Source: Entonaema liquescens
Lineage: Eukaryota; Ascomycota; Sordariomycetes; Xylariales; Xylariaceae
DNA: 64,000 nucleotides
NCBI GenBank assembly: GCA_902805475.1
Contig: CADCSX010000003.1
Location: forward strand, 806,001-870,000
Direction: 5' to 3'
A program made the translations under genes and the position numbers. Positions 24,924-38,377 of the stretch are shown in pieces. Numbering within the stretch: the stretch's first letter is position 1; each line of letters opens with the position of its first letter. The notes beneath the pieces are model-generated. The model saw only the letters and a program-made list of their open reading frames with translations, was not told the DNA's origin and did no database searches.

Positions 24924-27900
24924 GCGGGATGTTATCCTGCCTTGAAGGCGTAGTGCGCTGGGCGCTCGGAAACGATGAAACGACGAATTCACTTCAGCTG
25001 GCATTACCCATCCTTTACAACCGCCAAACCGCCGCGAGCCTTAGGTGCTTTGCGCGACATTCACGACCTCGAGGGATCGTGCTGGTAGAATATTACTTCC
25101 CCGGCGGAGTAAAGAAGATGGCATGCTGGTCAGGTTCCCTTCCTGGAAAGAAAAAAGAAACTAAACAAAAGCAACCCGATACTTATCGCCCTTCTCCACA
25201 TTCGTTGTCTTATATCTTGCGGGTTTTTTTATTTACATGTATATACTTGAGGGTCGCACTTCTTGATTTGCTTTGGAAGGGACAATTATACCCCTTTTGG
25301 TTATGCTATAGCGAGATACCAGATAGATGGAACGAATAGACGAGCCTACGGTGACTTCAAACAAAAAGAAATTGTCCATTGTCCACGTAAATTGTTACTT
25401 TGTTATTTCTCTTGTCTTATGCTGAGGTCTAGACTCTCGAGTCCTTTACATAGTAGTAGTATCAAAGACGCGGGTACCTTGACACATGTACCTTGACACA
25501 TGGCTTGAATTTAGTAATTATTGCCGACCCTTTGTTTCTTTCACTTTCTTTTTCTAGGGTCATCTCACGCAACCCATCTACACAGAGGGGGGTATTGAGA
25601 GTACAAGGCGATTAACCATACGATAGTGGGAAATGTTCGATCACTACAGGATCGCGTGGCGCCCATTAACAGAATTACACGGCGCAGCGGTCGAAATGCA
25701 CCCCAACTAACGCGGACTCTAGACTTGGCCACGAAACAAAACTAGAAACAAAACGAAACAATAAACGCCAAGACTAATAGAAAGATGGAAATTACACATC
25801 GTACTACCAAGACATGAGGGAAAAAGGTTACCAACGCATTTTGAGATTGCAACTGCTGTATTCGTGCCATATCATCATTTCTCCAAGAGAATTATATTTA
25901 ACTTTTAACTTTTTTAACTTTGCGACGGGACCAGGGATAAGTTCTATTTTTCGCGACATTAAAATTGATATACACTTAGACCTACCGGGTTGGGGAAGGC
26001 GTACCGTAGACACCGCAAAGTCGGGTCGATCCCTTTTTCCCCAGAGCTTAAATTAGACTTGTCAACTTCCCGATAAGCGTTCCCCGTCGTAGCGTCTGGG
26101 CGACGTTTCAGCGATAAAGTGTAAGAGTGGCCGAAAAACGCACGATGTTGTCTTCTTCTTTTGCGTAGGACAGGGTGACCCCCCTCGTGGCTGGCTCTCC
26201 GGGGGTCTGGGGTTCGGCCTTGGGAGTCGGGGACCTTGCGCCACGGATGCGCTGGTGGAATGGAACCCGATACCTACATAGAAATAACCTGGAACCTTAC
26301 CAACTTATCTTGAACCGTGGTATAGAGTGCATGGCGTACTTTATTGGCGACGGCTGTTGAATACTTATTCAAGTACACCAACACATACACTTACACCGAC
26401 ACCACCTTATAACCTTTTACCCGTGTTGTATGAGGTATGAGGTATGTTGTGTTTGTATACACAATTATATAAAACAAACATACCTAACTAGTATATTTAG
26501 TTAGTTAACTACTGTAACTACCTAGTTAACGTAATGATTATAGATGTTTGCATACGGCAGGCATACAACTATATCTCAAGCGTTTCGCCAAGATATATCA
26601 CGGTTCAAATAAAGATTGCAGACAAACGACGACCCGGAACGAAGTCTTAACTAGACAAAATAAAACGTGCGCAAAGCCGCAACCGCCAAGCTTTTGTGAT
26701 CTCCCTGACCTATCCCCGTTCGAGGCCCTCAATGCGACGGTGATCTGCTTCTTGTCTGTTATAACCGCACGCCCCTCCCTAGCATCTCATAGGTTAGGTA
26801 ATTATTAGAAGTATTTCTAAGGTATGTAGGTAGGTAGGTATGCATTCGGAAGAGATACTGTGCATGTCATGTAAGACATTGACGGTTATGAAGAAACATA
26901 CCTATACTACGTAAATATGTACCTATGCATATGTGTAAGTGAACATGATGTTGAACATGAAGTTGTGAATAGCGCTCTATGACTGATAGATAACGCTATG
27001 CTGATCTCTGCAAGATATGTCATCGAGTGACAGCGGCTCTTAGCCACTTTAGTTACCTCCCATCCAGCCATCTCACCTTGAGTAAGCTTGTGTACGAGCC
27101 GGGGACTGTGAGACGGGCGGGTAGAGCTGATGTAGCACACGCTGACATACACAAGCTTATTCGTTCTTCATCAGCGATTACCTATTCCATCTAGATCACT
27201 GCATCGAGGCTCTGAGTAATCCAGTAATAATACACAATATTCAAAACACTACGAGTCGAGCATGTCAAGATCTCCTCTTCTCTTCTCCAAGTGCCGAAGC
27301 GGATAGCAACATACGCACACTCCGGAGTGAAACGAGAAAGCCTGCACTCCACGTTTTTCTCTGCTCACCGCCCGAGGCATTGCTTACCGTCGCACAAGGA
27401 ATCGATATTTCCATGTACGTCTTCGGGGCTTGATATTCGGTGCCGGAAAACCACCTACATCTAAGTAATGCGTCTTTTCCAAATGTTTTCCTCGCATGGC
27501 ACCGAAGCCGAACTACTTGACTCGAGGCTCTTGATTTCCACCATACATACATACATACCTATACTTGTGCTTTCTCGGAACCCAGCATCTGTCCACCGGT
27601 AGTAGTTCCTGTCGCAAGCCGGGCGCGAGCATGAGCGCGGGGTTTTCTGCAAGGGCCAACATCGATAAAGGCACAAGTGGTAGGCCATTGACGCGGGCTG
27701 CTCAGTGCGCGACCTGCTTATGGCCGAATGGGGGGACTCGACGTCAGCCGCTGTGTTACTACCAGAACGTCTTGCCATTATGACCTATCGTTTTTGAGCA
27801 TTCATCAGTACTTACCTACCCATACATACCACGTACCTTATATACAGGAAATCAGAAATCCAAGAAGTGCCCTATATTGCGATCTGTTTACGCCGTGACA

Positions 27901-28712
27901 CGTAATATCTTTCAATTATTACTCTCTACACCCGGGAGTTTTTCACCTTTGTGTCTCCCGAGCCTAACTAAAAGTTGCTATAACTTATAAGTAGCACGAA
28001 AACGGTCTCTGCAGCGCACGAGTACACAGACGCAAGCACAGGCACAAGCGGCATGTGGAGAAAACGGGAAAGTGAGACCATGTCTTGCGGAAGAAGCACG
28101 TGGGCGAGAAACGGGACGACGCAGATAGCGTGTTGGGAAAACGGTCCGAGTCGGACGGGTGAGGTACGAATAAGATATCGATATCGGACTCGACATGATG
28201 CCTTTTCCCCAGGCCGCATAGAATATTGCGTAATACAGGCAGCCACAGAATGACCCGTAGATATCTGCATGTTAAGTGCGTTAAGTGGGAGTGAGCAAAT
28301 CGGGATGGCTATTATAGATTTAGAAGGCTTTGCAATATATCTAAAATGTTTCCTACTTGTAAGAAGTCGTTAAGGAGAACATTATATAAATTAATAATAA
28401 CGTAGTAAGTTAAGCCTCGTATAGGAGAATATACGGTGCTTAGAAATATATACGTAGGACCTGGAATTACACACTCAGACGAGACTATCTCTCCCATGGG
28501 CGTTTCGTCCTGGACGTGGAGCCCGGAATTCATACCATAATGACTAAAGTTCGCACATATTCATCTTTCCTATATAAAAACACCCACTTCGCCTCGATAC
28601 TACACGTAATCCCTTCTTTACTGCAAAAACGATGAAAACGCCTGCCTTCATGCTAAGAACGGACCAATGTACAAACAAAAACGTGACATATAGAACCTGG
28701 ACCAAAAAACTA
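24924..28712. other. About 3.8 kb without a recognisable gene
   Basis: Many short frames occur on both strands, none with a domain, signal peptide or coherent exon chain. Tetranucleotide runs (GTAGGTAGGTAGGTA) lie near 26826-26840 and (CATA)n near 27543-27557. An antisense frame of 220 codons over the secreted-protein gene ends here and is a shadow. Confidence 0.5.
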
Positions 28713-31700
28713 CTACCTGCTCTCTGTAGCCTTTTCCGTAGCTCCGCCTGCATCTTCTGCGTTGCCGCTCTTTTCTTCCAAGTTATTGCCATCTGGCTTG
28801 GGCGAGTCAGGCTTGTTATCTGGTGCGGCCGGCTCTGACTGTTTCTCCGGCTTTTTCGTTTTGATGATGTCAAGTAGATTATCTCCCGTATCTCCGAAGC
28901 CGTCTATTTTGCTTAGCCGGCTGATGAGATATTCGATATCGGATTCCATCCTATAATGATTAGTTAGCTAACAGGATAATAAGAGATATTTGTATTCTGG
29001 CTTACCGTTTGACGCCTGTCTCAGTTTTAGGCTCTAATCCCTGTAGCGCTTTGCCCACATGGCTTTTATAGCTGTCGAATACAGGCGTCATGATAAGTCT
29101 TACGGTGCCCTCAGGTAAATGTTTCGTGAGCACTCTATGAAGCGTGACCGTTTCCTTAACCAGTGTTTCCATATATAAATTCACGGTCGACTCGGACTTC
29201 TGGTCCCAATCGAGCGCCTTTATGCTCTTCGCATGCGCTGAGGCACGGGCGCCCATGATCTCCACTAACTTGTCATAGATGCTATTCTGATGTTCCTGGA
29301 ATAGACGCTTAACCTTGTCGAACTCACCCATAAGGTTAGCGACATTAGCGTTGTTGACATTGGGGCCTGAACCCGCGTGTCGACGAACGAATTCGCGGAC
29401 ATGGGGTATGAGCGTAGAGATAAATGCCAAAGCTTGTGACGCGAGGGCTAAATGTCTCGTTGTGATGTTTTTCAGACCAGCTGAGCGAGTGGCGCCTGCA
29501 CCTAGGATAAGCTGTGTACATCGGGAATTAAAGAGCTGCAAGTACGCGATTAGAGAGTTGGATACGTCAGATGCCATGGATGGGATCCCGGATATAAGAT
29601 GTAAGAAGTGAGACATCCCTTCTAAGCATAATATTGCTGAATTGGGAAGTATAAACGTCTCGCCATCTACTATTGCACTCCTTGTCCTCTCCTTCGTTGC
29701 GCCATTGGACTCGGCCCTTGGTCGTCCGTTGGAGGTCTGTCTATTATCCGCTTCGGAAAATGGTATCCAGATCTTACTTCCTTCTGACCAAGCATCGCTG
29801 TCCTTCGTACTACTGTCTAGTATACGTTTGAGTAAGATGTTGTTTTCTTCAGTGAAATCTTTAGCGCTCCACTGATCAGATTCCATACCCTGGGCTAGTT
29901 TTTGCTTTTCCGCGTCGCCATGTGCTTGGATGAAATCTTTGATTTGGGAGTTGACAATATTCTTCAGGGAAGTTCCGCTTCGCCCAGAAATTGCTTCACA
30001 CTCATTTGCAAAGTAAAGGTTGAGCGTAAAGTACCGCAGGAACCATATTAAGGGAGGTGGGTGCTCTGTTCAGACCTAACGCGAAGTACCTTTACAATCT
30101 TTTCCTGCGAAATATCAACCGCCTGGCCGTAAAGATTCGCCAAGTCCATAGTGAGATGGATGTCCTCCTGTAAATCGCGGTTTGCACTATTAAGAGGTGG
30201 TGACTTAAGAGGAGGAGGCGATTTCAGACCGGCGTCAAGATCAAGAGGTTCCTGACCCAAGGAACTTGCAACGTCAAATAATACTTTAACCTGGGTACTC
30301 AGCCTCCGTAGCGTCTCTGTGACACTGATGTACATCTTGACGAATAGGGCTTCGGCGTCTTGCTCGTCAAGTGCTCGAAGATTTCGTGCAAGGATAGATG
30401 ACTTTTCCTGCTGGGTCATGCGTTTCGAGCTTAACGTAGACGCAGACATTACAGATTCGTTATCATCATCGTTGGAAGTGGGAAGCGGCCGTTTGATAAG
30501 CTGCCGGATTTCCCGTAGAACAACCTCTCGATACGATGCTATGGCAATTGTAACATGCTTTGAGCGATGTAATCCATCTAATATTGGCATTAGTTGGGAG
30601 CGGAGACCTCTAGTTGCGGCCAAGTAAGCCGGTTGGGCTGTCGGTTCTCTGCTGAGGGCACCGCGAGATCGCATAGCCGAACTGCTCCATCTCAGCAAAA
30701 CATCCTGGTGCGATACAGTATCAACATGTTGCTTCAAATCGTCCAATAATATATCAATGAACTTGGTCTCGAGCGCTTTACCGATGCGGAAACGTAGAGT
30801 AGATATGTCGCTATTCACACCCTGAAGGGCAACAGCATCTCTGAGATCACACAACTGGTAATAGTGATTTTCGACATTTCCGGGACGTGGTATCCGTTCA
30901 CCAGCAATTAATTTCTCAAGATAATCGATACTTTCCAATGCCTGTTGGATCTCCCCTGAGTCTACCAAAGCCTCACATGCTGCGACTGACTCAACGATCT
31001 CTTTTAATTGCTTCACAGCGTCATTTAATTGTTGTAGATTCTCTCGTCGTCGTTGCTTTTGGACAATTTCCAGCCCACTCGTCGCAATTTCTTGATCTAG
31101 ATTTTCGAGCTCTTGCCGTAGCGTCTTTATCCTTTCCACAGATTCAGCTGCTTCGGAGTGCAGCTCTCTTAGAGATCCTAAAGCCGTAAAGAATGTGGTA
31201 GACGCCGTTGATATAGATGAAATAAGGTGCATTTCAATAGTATCCATATACCACGATAGTTTCTCTTGTAATATCGCGTTCGTGGCAAGGGTTTTACGGG
31301 GGGCCGGCACATCCCCATTGGGAGCGTTCTTCTCTCCTGTAGAACCAGGAGGCGGTCGTACAACCTCAGACCGTTCGCTAACGACATCGAACGTGCGAGG
31401 ATTCTCCAAATGGAAATCATCATCGAAGTAGACATTCGGGATGGTGGATAAGGGAGGCGGACCTTGCGCTGCCGCTTTTCGACTGAAGCTGGAACTAGAC
31501 CTTCTACGCATCGGACGTACAGCAGGTGAATCTATAGGTGATATTGACCTAATCGAAGACCCCGACACTTTCCGTGAGCTGGAAGGGCGACTACCAGGTT
31601 TCAGTCGGCCATCGTCCGCGGCACCCGCAAACTCTTCGACCCTGCCACGCCCAAACACATGCTCACTGCCGTCGTCATCACTCTCCTTTACTCGCCTCAA

Positions 31701-32144
31701 CTGTTCATATAGGGCTCCAACTTGGGTTAAGTAAGGTTTGAAGTCAGAAGGGTCGACGTGAGGTATGTTCGTCAAGGTGACAGGTGGAATGTCCCGGGCG
31801 GTGGGTGGCTTATGAGCACTGGAAGCAGGAGCGGCCGTATGAGGTATTAGACCCGTGCGAACTATCGGTGGTTGAAGTAGAGTAGAGATAGCATTTTGTC
31901 CTGTCTCGTGAACGGTTTGCGACCAACTACTCGAAGTATCGAGATGTCCCCCAATGGAACGAATAGAATGTATAGAGCTCGCGGTCGAACCTCGTCGTGC
32001 GGTATGATGTGAGGCAACAGAGCCTTGACGATGGAATGGGAACTCGCTTCGGGCGGTAGGTGATAAAGGTGGTAGGCTGTCGACAGACTTGCGAGCTTCT
32101 GAGTTGGAGAACATTGCGAGGGAAGCCGGAAGGCTTATTGACAA
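28713..32144 (-). CDS. VPS54: Vps54, GARP complex subunit; one-base frame break
   Basis: The minus-strand gene starts at 32144. A Ser/Pro-rich N-terminal ~230 residues leads into the coiled-coil tethering region (SVERIKTLRQELENLDQEIA) and the conserved KIVKVLRVRSEQSTHLP segment. There the frame hits a stop at 30048. Immediately downstream, in a frame one base away, LIWFLRYFTLNLYFANECEA and ISGRSGTSLKNIV continue the same Vps54 domain without interruption to 29006. A 55-nt intron (28951-29005) joins the last exon 28950-28713, which ends in an acidic, Glu-rich tail. One extra G at the GGG run 30052-30054 heals the gene to roughly 1,125 residues, the usual size. GARP tethers endosome-derived vesicles at the trans-Golgi. 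No intron can bridge the break. Divergent from MCM5. Confidence 0.88.
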
Positions 32145-32794
32145 AGCTCGCTAAAGGCTACCGGGGAATCATATCTCTGCCGAAGCTACCTAAACGTCCA
32201 GTGTAAGACGCTGGTGAATATAACTTGCGACTCACCGGCGCAACTTGATCGATTTAAAGGGAGCTCAAAGCTCAGGAGTTTAGGACGGAGATTCGCAATT
32301 CTCGTTGGATATTAAGAAGGCGTAATGACGACGAATCGATTATAAGGTATCTTATAAGGTATCTACGTCTGTACGTTACAAGGTCAACTGGAGAAAGGTC
32401 GTTGATATGGGTAAGTTGACGTTGATGTCAATGTTGTATATGTGGTATCGCAAATAGTTGGGTCCTGAATCTTATTATGTCAAGGATAGGTTTATGCACT
32501 TCCAGGTTGTAGCCAGCTAAGGTAGTTCAAATGTACCGAATCATGTAAACTCCCATAACTTTTAATCTGACGGCGCTAGTAAGAAGGTTACATGCCGCTT
32601 CCCGACCGGTGGTTAATGCTGATAACTACATAATAGGCCTCCGAAAACAAGCCTAGCAACTGAGACATGTACATATTGAAGATATCTAATAACACGTGAT
32701 ATCGGTGGTCGGTCTCGAGCCAAGGAGAGGAACAACCTTTCAGGGGTTGGGCGATTGAGTTTTAAACGGGCTTAGCGTTATATGCAACCTCTCA

Positions 32795-32844
32795 ACGCGC
32801 CCCTAGCAAAAAACGCGTCTCCATTTCGCGTGTCAATTAACGCG
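32795..32844 (+). promoter_or_regulatory. Cluster of MCB-type boxes upstream of MCM5
   Basis: A perfect ACGCGT at 32813-32818 is flanked by ACGCG at 32795-32799 and 32840-32844, plus TTCGCGT at about 32825-32831. All lie 150-200 bp before the MCM5 start. ACGCGT is the binding core of MBF (Mbp1-Swi6), which drives G1/S transcription of replication genes in fungi. The assignment is by motif and context only. Confidence 0.6.
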
Positions 32845-32991
32845 GGTTCCTAAATTAAATCTTTCAACTTTCAACCCCTCGGATCCATAGTCAAGATAAG
32901 TCGTCAGTGGTCCTATACTTCATGACACCAAGTTCAACCATCACGATACCCTGAATAAAACACTCAAGGACGTATATATCCGGTGTTAAAA

Positions 32992-35273
32992 ATGGATCGC
33001 CAATCAGTTTACTCGGTTTCCGTCTTCCAGTCTAATTCTGGACCGAACGAAGATAGCCGGTTGCAAATACAGGAACAACTCGTAACATTCATACTCGAGT
33101 TTAGGCATGACAACATATTCGTCTACCGAGATCAATTAAGGGAAAATGCATTACTGAAGAAATACTATTGTGATATCAACATTACGGATTTAATCAAGTA
33201 TAACGAAGAACTTGCTCACCGACTCGTGACGGAGCCTGCTGAGATTATACCTCTTGTATGTTCTACTCTACATCTGAAATGGTCGTTTAGACATACTAAC
33301 AATTTACCATAGTTTGAAGGAGCTCTTAAGAAATGTACACACAGAATCATCTTCCCCCACGACCCGAAAGCTGTCATACCCGAACACCAACTACTTATCC
33401 ACTCCACCGCAGAAGATGTCTCAATCCGGAATCTGGATTCTGAGACTATCGCAAGACTCGTTAGAGTACCTGGTATTGTCATCGGTGCCTCTGTTATGTC
33501 TTCTAAGGCCACAGAGTTACATATCCAATGTCGAAATTGTCTACATACGCAGATGATCCCCGTCTTAGGTGGATTTACTGGCGTAACACTCCCGCGCACA
33601 TGTGGTCGTCAGAGACCTCCCAATGACCCCTCCGAAAAGTGTCCTCTCGACCCTTACTTTATTACCCACGAGAAGTCCAAGTTCGTCGATCAGCAGATTA
33701 TTAAGCTCCAGGAAGCACCTGATCAGGTACCTGTGGGAGAACTCCCACGGCACGTTCTTATCTCCGCAGACCGATACCTAACAAACAGAGTCGTTCCGGG
33801 GTCAAGATGTACGATCATGGGTATTTTTTCTATTTACCAGAATAAGGGTTCTAGGAACTCGTCTACTGGAGGTGCCGTCGCTATAAGAACACCATATCTA
33901 AGAGCTGTGGGTATCCAAACAGATGTGGATGCCACGGCAAAGGGACACTCGATCTTCTCTGAGGAGGAAGAGCAGGAGTTTATGGAGCTTAGTCGGAGAC
34001 CTGATCTCTATAATATTATGGCCGACTGCATTGCCCCGTCGATTTATGGCAACCGAGATATCAAGAAAGCTATATTGTGTTTGCTACTAGGAGGTTCCAA
34101 GAAGATTCTACCGGATGGCATGAAACTAAGAGGAGACATCAACGTGCTCCTTCTCGGTGATCCGGGTACGGCGAAGTCCCAACTGTTGAAGTTCGTCGAG
34201 AAAGCCGCTCCTATATCTATCTACACCTCCGGAAAGGGTTCCTCAGCTGCCGGTTTAACAGCTTCCGTACAGAGAGATCACTCTACACGAGAGTTTTACC
34301 TCGAAGGTGGTGCGATGGTGCTAGCAGATGGTGGCGTAGTATGCATCGACGAGTTCGACAAGATGCGAGACGAGGATCGTGTCGCAATTCACGAAGCTAT
34401 GGAACAACAAACCATCTCGATCGCCAAGGCAGGTATAACAACAATTCTAAACGCGCGAACATCTGTTCTTGCGGCGGCCAACCCCATCTTCGGCCGTTAC
34501 GATGATATGAAAACCCCGGGTGAGAACATCGACTTCCAGACCACCATTCTATCCCGTTTCGACATGATCTTCATCGTCAAGGATGAGCACACCAGGGACA
34601 AGGATGAGCGTATCGCAAAGCACGTCATGGGAATTCACATGGGCGGTCGTGGCCTCGAAGAGCAAGCGGAAGGCGAAGTACCCGTCGAGAAGATGAGGCG
34701 GTACATCAGCTACTGCAAGTCGTAAGTTTCTCTCCCCCCTTAACTATTTCTAACGAACAGGAGCTGATCCACCTCAGCCGCTGCGCGCCCCGTCTCTCCC
34801 CCGAAGCCGCCGAGAAGCTATCTTCGCACTTCGTCTCGATCCGAAAACAAGTCCACGCGTCCGAACTCGAAGCCAACGCGCGCTCTAGCATCCCCATCAC
34901 AGTACGACAACTCGAAGCTATCGTACGTATCACGGAGGCTCTCGCAAAACTCACCCTCTCCCCCGTAGCTACCGAGCAGCACGTCGACGAAGCCATCCGA
35001 CTATTCCTGTGTTCGACCATGGACGCCGTCACGCAAGGGACCATGAACCAGGGCGGTCGCGAACTGAACGAGGAAGTATCGCGCGTAGAGCAGGAGCTTC
35101 GCCGCCGCTTACCTATTGGGTGGAGCACGAGCTTGGCTACCCTGCGCCGGGAAATGGTGGAGGGCAAGGGGTTCAGCGAGCAGAGTCTGAACCGCGCGCT
35201 TATGCTACTGCAGAGGCGGGACACGATTATGTTCCGTAACCAGGGCGCGCAGGTTTATCGGAACGGTGCTTAA
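32992..35273 (+). CDS. MCM5: DNA replication licensing helicase subunit Mcm5, 722 aa
   Basis: Exons: 32992-33255, 33313-34721 and 34778-35273, with introns of 57 and 56 nt. The second acceptor is the CAG at 34777, not the earlier one at 34760, which would give a stop. Motifs: a zinc-binding region near residue 161 (CRNC ... TCGRQ ... KCPLD), Walker A GDPGTAKS at ~370, Walker B CIDEFDKM at ~432, sensor NARTSVLAAANP, and arginine finger SRFD at ~502. A winged-helix C terminus ends QVYRNGA. Length and motif spacing match Mcm5. With Mcm2 it forms the gate of the MCM2-7 ring loaded at origins. MCB boxes upstream suggest G1/S control. It shares an 847-bp divergent promoter with VPS54. Confidence 0.95.
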
Positions 35274-35795
35274 GTGGTATGGGTGAATGTTTGGCCTATG
35301 TGATTCATGATGGAAGCTGCTTCATTTGGCTCGGCGTTCAGGTTGTGTGCTCAATCAACAAATAGGGTATCGACACGACAGACATGGCTTAGGTACCTAA
35401 TGATTACAGGATGCAATTTACATATGAGTATGCCCATGATAGTAATTATGAATGATGCAGATGTCGAATAAAGAAATTTACTTGCTACGTCTAATTCTAA
35501 TAGTGAATTATAGATGCATCATACAAAGTACCAATAAGTCTTACATTCCGATTTACGGGATGACGGTAGCTACTATTGGATAATTGTATGGCGGATGTAG
35601 TATAAAGATATACCAACGGCGTTAGCAATATACTATCTACTTGAAATGCGAGAGATAGACAAAGTGTTACTCCATCATCCAGCTAATATGAAAGCCAACC
35701 AGCCATCAGAAAACAATAAGCGAAATCTTAACCCATTCTCGTCACCATCCAATATTCCAATATCGCAATCCTTATAAACGCTCTCAACTAAAGGC
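35274..35795. other. Convergent intergenic, 0.5 kb
   Basis: 3' flanks of MCM5 and the adenylate-forming-like gene. Nothing else seen. Confidence 0.6.
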
Positions 35796-37575
35796 CTACA
35801 CGTAAGCAATCGTATTATCCACCCTAACAGTACCAACGACTCCCAACGGCGCCTCTCCGCCCGAAACCGCAGGTCCGCGGGCGACGATCTCGCCGGTGTA
35901 GTTCTCGTCGGTGATTTTGTGGTTATCGGTGTCTCTGAATAGGACTTCGATAGCGCTCACAGGGGGTCCGAAGTGCACGCCACTGCCGTCACCTGAAACG
36001 CGGTAGTCGTGGAACTGGGTCTGGGAAACGGCGCCTGCGACGCGGGGGGCAGAAAGGGCGTAGATAACACGGGCGCCTGTGAACACACGCAAGTCTGATA
36101 GTGTCTGCTCTGAGAGTCGGGGAGCATCGGTACCGGCTGGGTCCGCGACGTATAGGAGGCGTAGCTTGCCGGGTTTAGGTGTTGGGGTATTGGGGGAGCC
36201 GATCTGGGGGTGTAGAGAGTCGTTGTACGAGGCGAGGAAGGAGGCTACTGGCATAGCACCATCTTGAATGAGGCTGCGTGTCTGTACCCAGTGTGAGGCA
36301 CGTGTAAGAAGCGAGGCGCCGACTTTGTTCTTGGTCTCTTCGTGAGTCTGCTTAAGAGTCTGGGGGGTAGCGACGACAACGGTAGGCGCGACGCCAGTGG
36401 TGGCTAAGACTAAGTCGGACTGGATACCGGCAACAGAGTTGAAAGCCACAGAGGCGTTGGAATAGAGAGCTGCGAGGGTTAGGACTAGAGGGAAAGAGGC
36501 CGATAGAGAGGCCGCAGACAGGAAGAGATCGGCAGGCGAGAAGCGTTCCTTCTGAGGGATTGCCGTGAGCTGGGCGGAAACAGCAGACACAAGATTTCCT
36601 TGGGTGAATCGGACCATCTCCTCAAGGGTACCCGGCTTGGACTGCCAGAAGATAACGACATCCTGAATTTCCGCCTTGGGATCGGCCGGGGGTAGTTCGG
36701 TACCAGCCGTAACTGGGTTGTCGTTCAGAATATCTTGCCAAGTAGAGACATTAACGCTACCACCCATGCCCTTGGGGACCTCGTTCCAGTCGAGATGCTT
36801 GTTACCCTCATCAACCACCCAAATAAGCTGGCGAAGACCCGGGTAGCTTGAAACTGCGTTATCGAACGGGAAAGCACCTGGCGCGGTAACGACAGTATCC
36901 GCACCAGACCTCTGGAGCATCGAGATGACTGCATCTTCTGGCTGGTCAAACGGCAGTAAGATGGCAGTCAAGTTGTAAAAGCTGCAGGCGAACAAAGTGG
37001 CAATAAACTCGACAGAGTTAGGAAGATAGATAGCCACCTTCTTTCCGCCCTGAGAAGTAATATGCTTTCCAACCAAGTTAATCTGCCGCGTGATATCATC
37101 TGGATTAAGTTGTTAGTTATAATTCATCCAAAGTAAAGAGAATTGCCGTACTGAGATCATGTTCAATGACTTTTTCACTTCCTAGAACTGTCAAAATGCG
37201 TCCCTTTGCCTTGGCACTGCCTTCGTCGGATGGGCCGGATACAGCTCTACGCCAAACATCTCTCAGGTCTCCATCCCGTCCTTGGGCCCATTTGGAAGCA
37301 CCCGGATCTTTGACATTTAAGCCTGTGTTAAGAGGTAGACCATGAGGTGCTGAATTTCCACGATAGACAGGTGACTCTCCTTCATTCCGGACTGGCGAGC
37401 TTGAGGCTTGGCGAGCGAGAAGCATAGGATGAATCTCAGGCTCAACTCGGTTCATAATAGAATATGTTAAGAGCAGCACTAAGGTCGTAACAATCAGAGT
37501 AGAATATCCATTCCATTGTGTTAACAAGGAACTCAGTCCCTCGTCGAACTGGGTTAAGAGGCTTCCAAAACTCAT
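35796..37575 (-). CDS. Membrane-anchored AMP-binding superfamily protein, probable pseudoenzyme, 575 aa
   Basis: Two minus-strand exons, 37575-37152 and 37099-35796, joined across a 52-nt intron to read EHDLNDITRQINLVGKH. One transmembrane segment (LIVTTLVLLLTYSIM) lies at about residues 27-42. The rest has the fold pattern of acyl-CoA synthetases: GKKVAIYLPNSVEFIATLFA, and further on TGEIVARGPAVSGG. The nucleotide-binding P-loop (usually YTSGSTGxPKG) is replaced by FWQSKPGTLEEMVRFTQGN, and no YGxTE-like motif or terminal lysine domain is evident. It is therefore probably catalytically dead or strongly divergent. It belongs to the adenylate-forming superfamily by overall pattern. The substrate is unknown and ER location is inferred from the anchor. 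Confidence 0.75.
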
Positions 37576-38377
37576 CTTGGCTAGAGTTGGGCGTTAACTT
37601 TTTTATATTGCTAATATCAAGTTACAATTTAGTATGATTCCCCTCAAAAGGATAAATGGGATCCCAACTAGGTCGTAGCCATCAAACGACGGAACGATCG
37701 GAGTCGTAAAAAGGAAATAGGAGGTAGACGTGGGGAAAATGGGAATCCTTTCTAGATGAATCTGTCCGTGTTCCTAGGCCCCGATGAGGTGAGATGCTTC
37801 GGTGGGGACTTGAGACTTGGGAACCCGGAGCTTGTCTGGGAACTTTGTTGTCAGCCCTGTGACGCAGCCACCTGGGCAGCTTCCGCGCCTAGTGTAAAAA
37901 GGTTACTAAGGCAGGTACCAATGTACTAGGTGGTCTGTGCACAAAGCTCCCTTGAATCTTAGCGCTAAATCTAGGATGCGATAGGCATGATGACTAAGGG
38001 ATGTAACGGTAAGATTTGGGTTGTTTTCGCAGTTGTTTTCGCAACTGCCTTGACAACTGAATCACCTCTCAAAGAAAACAAAGTAGATTCATTCCATCAG
38101 ACGAAGCTCGACGACGAGGGCTGCGCTCGCAGCGCCGATACCATTATACTAACCCTCAGGTACTAACTAAAATAATAGGTAACAGCAGCAAATAAATGTC
38201 ATCCAATTGACTCAGCCCTTAATTCAACGGCTCTTTTTCTCCTTTCTTTTCTTAGTAGGACTCCAGTCTATCAGCAGTGTTTCAAAAACAGCAACCTACA
38301 CGCGCATTCTCGACACAACGTCCAGTTAATCCTTTCTGTGTTCTCGGTTTCGAGACACGAGACAAACTACAACGACA
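37576..38377. promoter_or_regulatory. Divergent promoter region, 0.8 kb
   Basis: Lies between two outward-facing start codons. A GTTTTCGCAGTTGTTTTCGCAA duplication is visible near 38023-38045. The Pom34 leader is pyrimidine-rich. No defined site recognised. Confidence 0.45.

Noticed and set aside
24342..25004. 220-codon minus-strand frame
   Set aside because: Antisense shadow of the secreted-protein gene, which has a signal peptide and conserved segments on the plus strand.
31195..31734. Plus-strand frames within VPS54
   Set aside because: Shadows of the minus-strand Vps54 exon.
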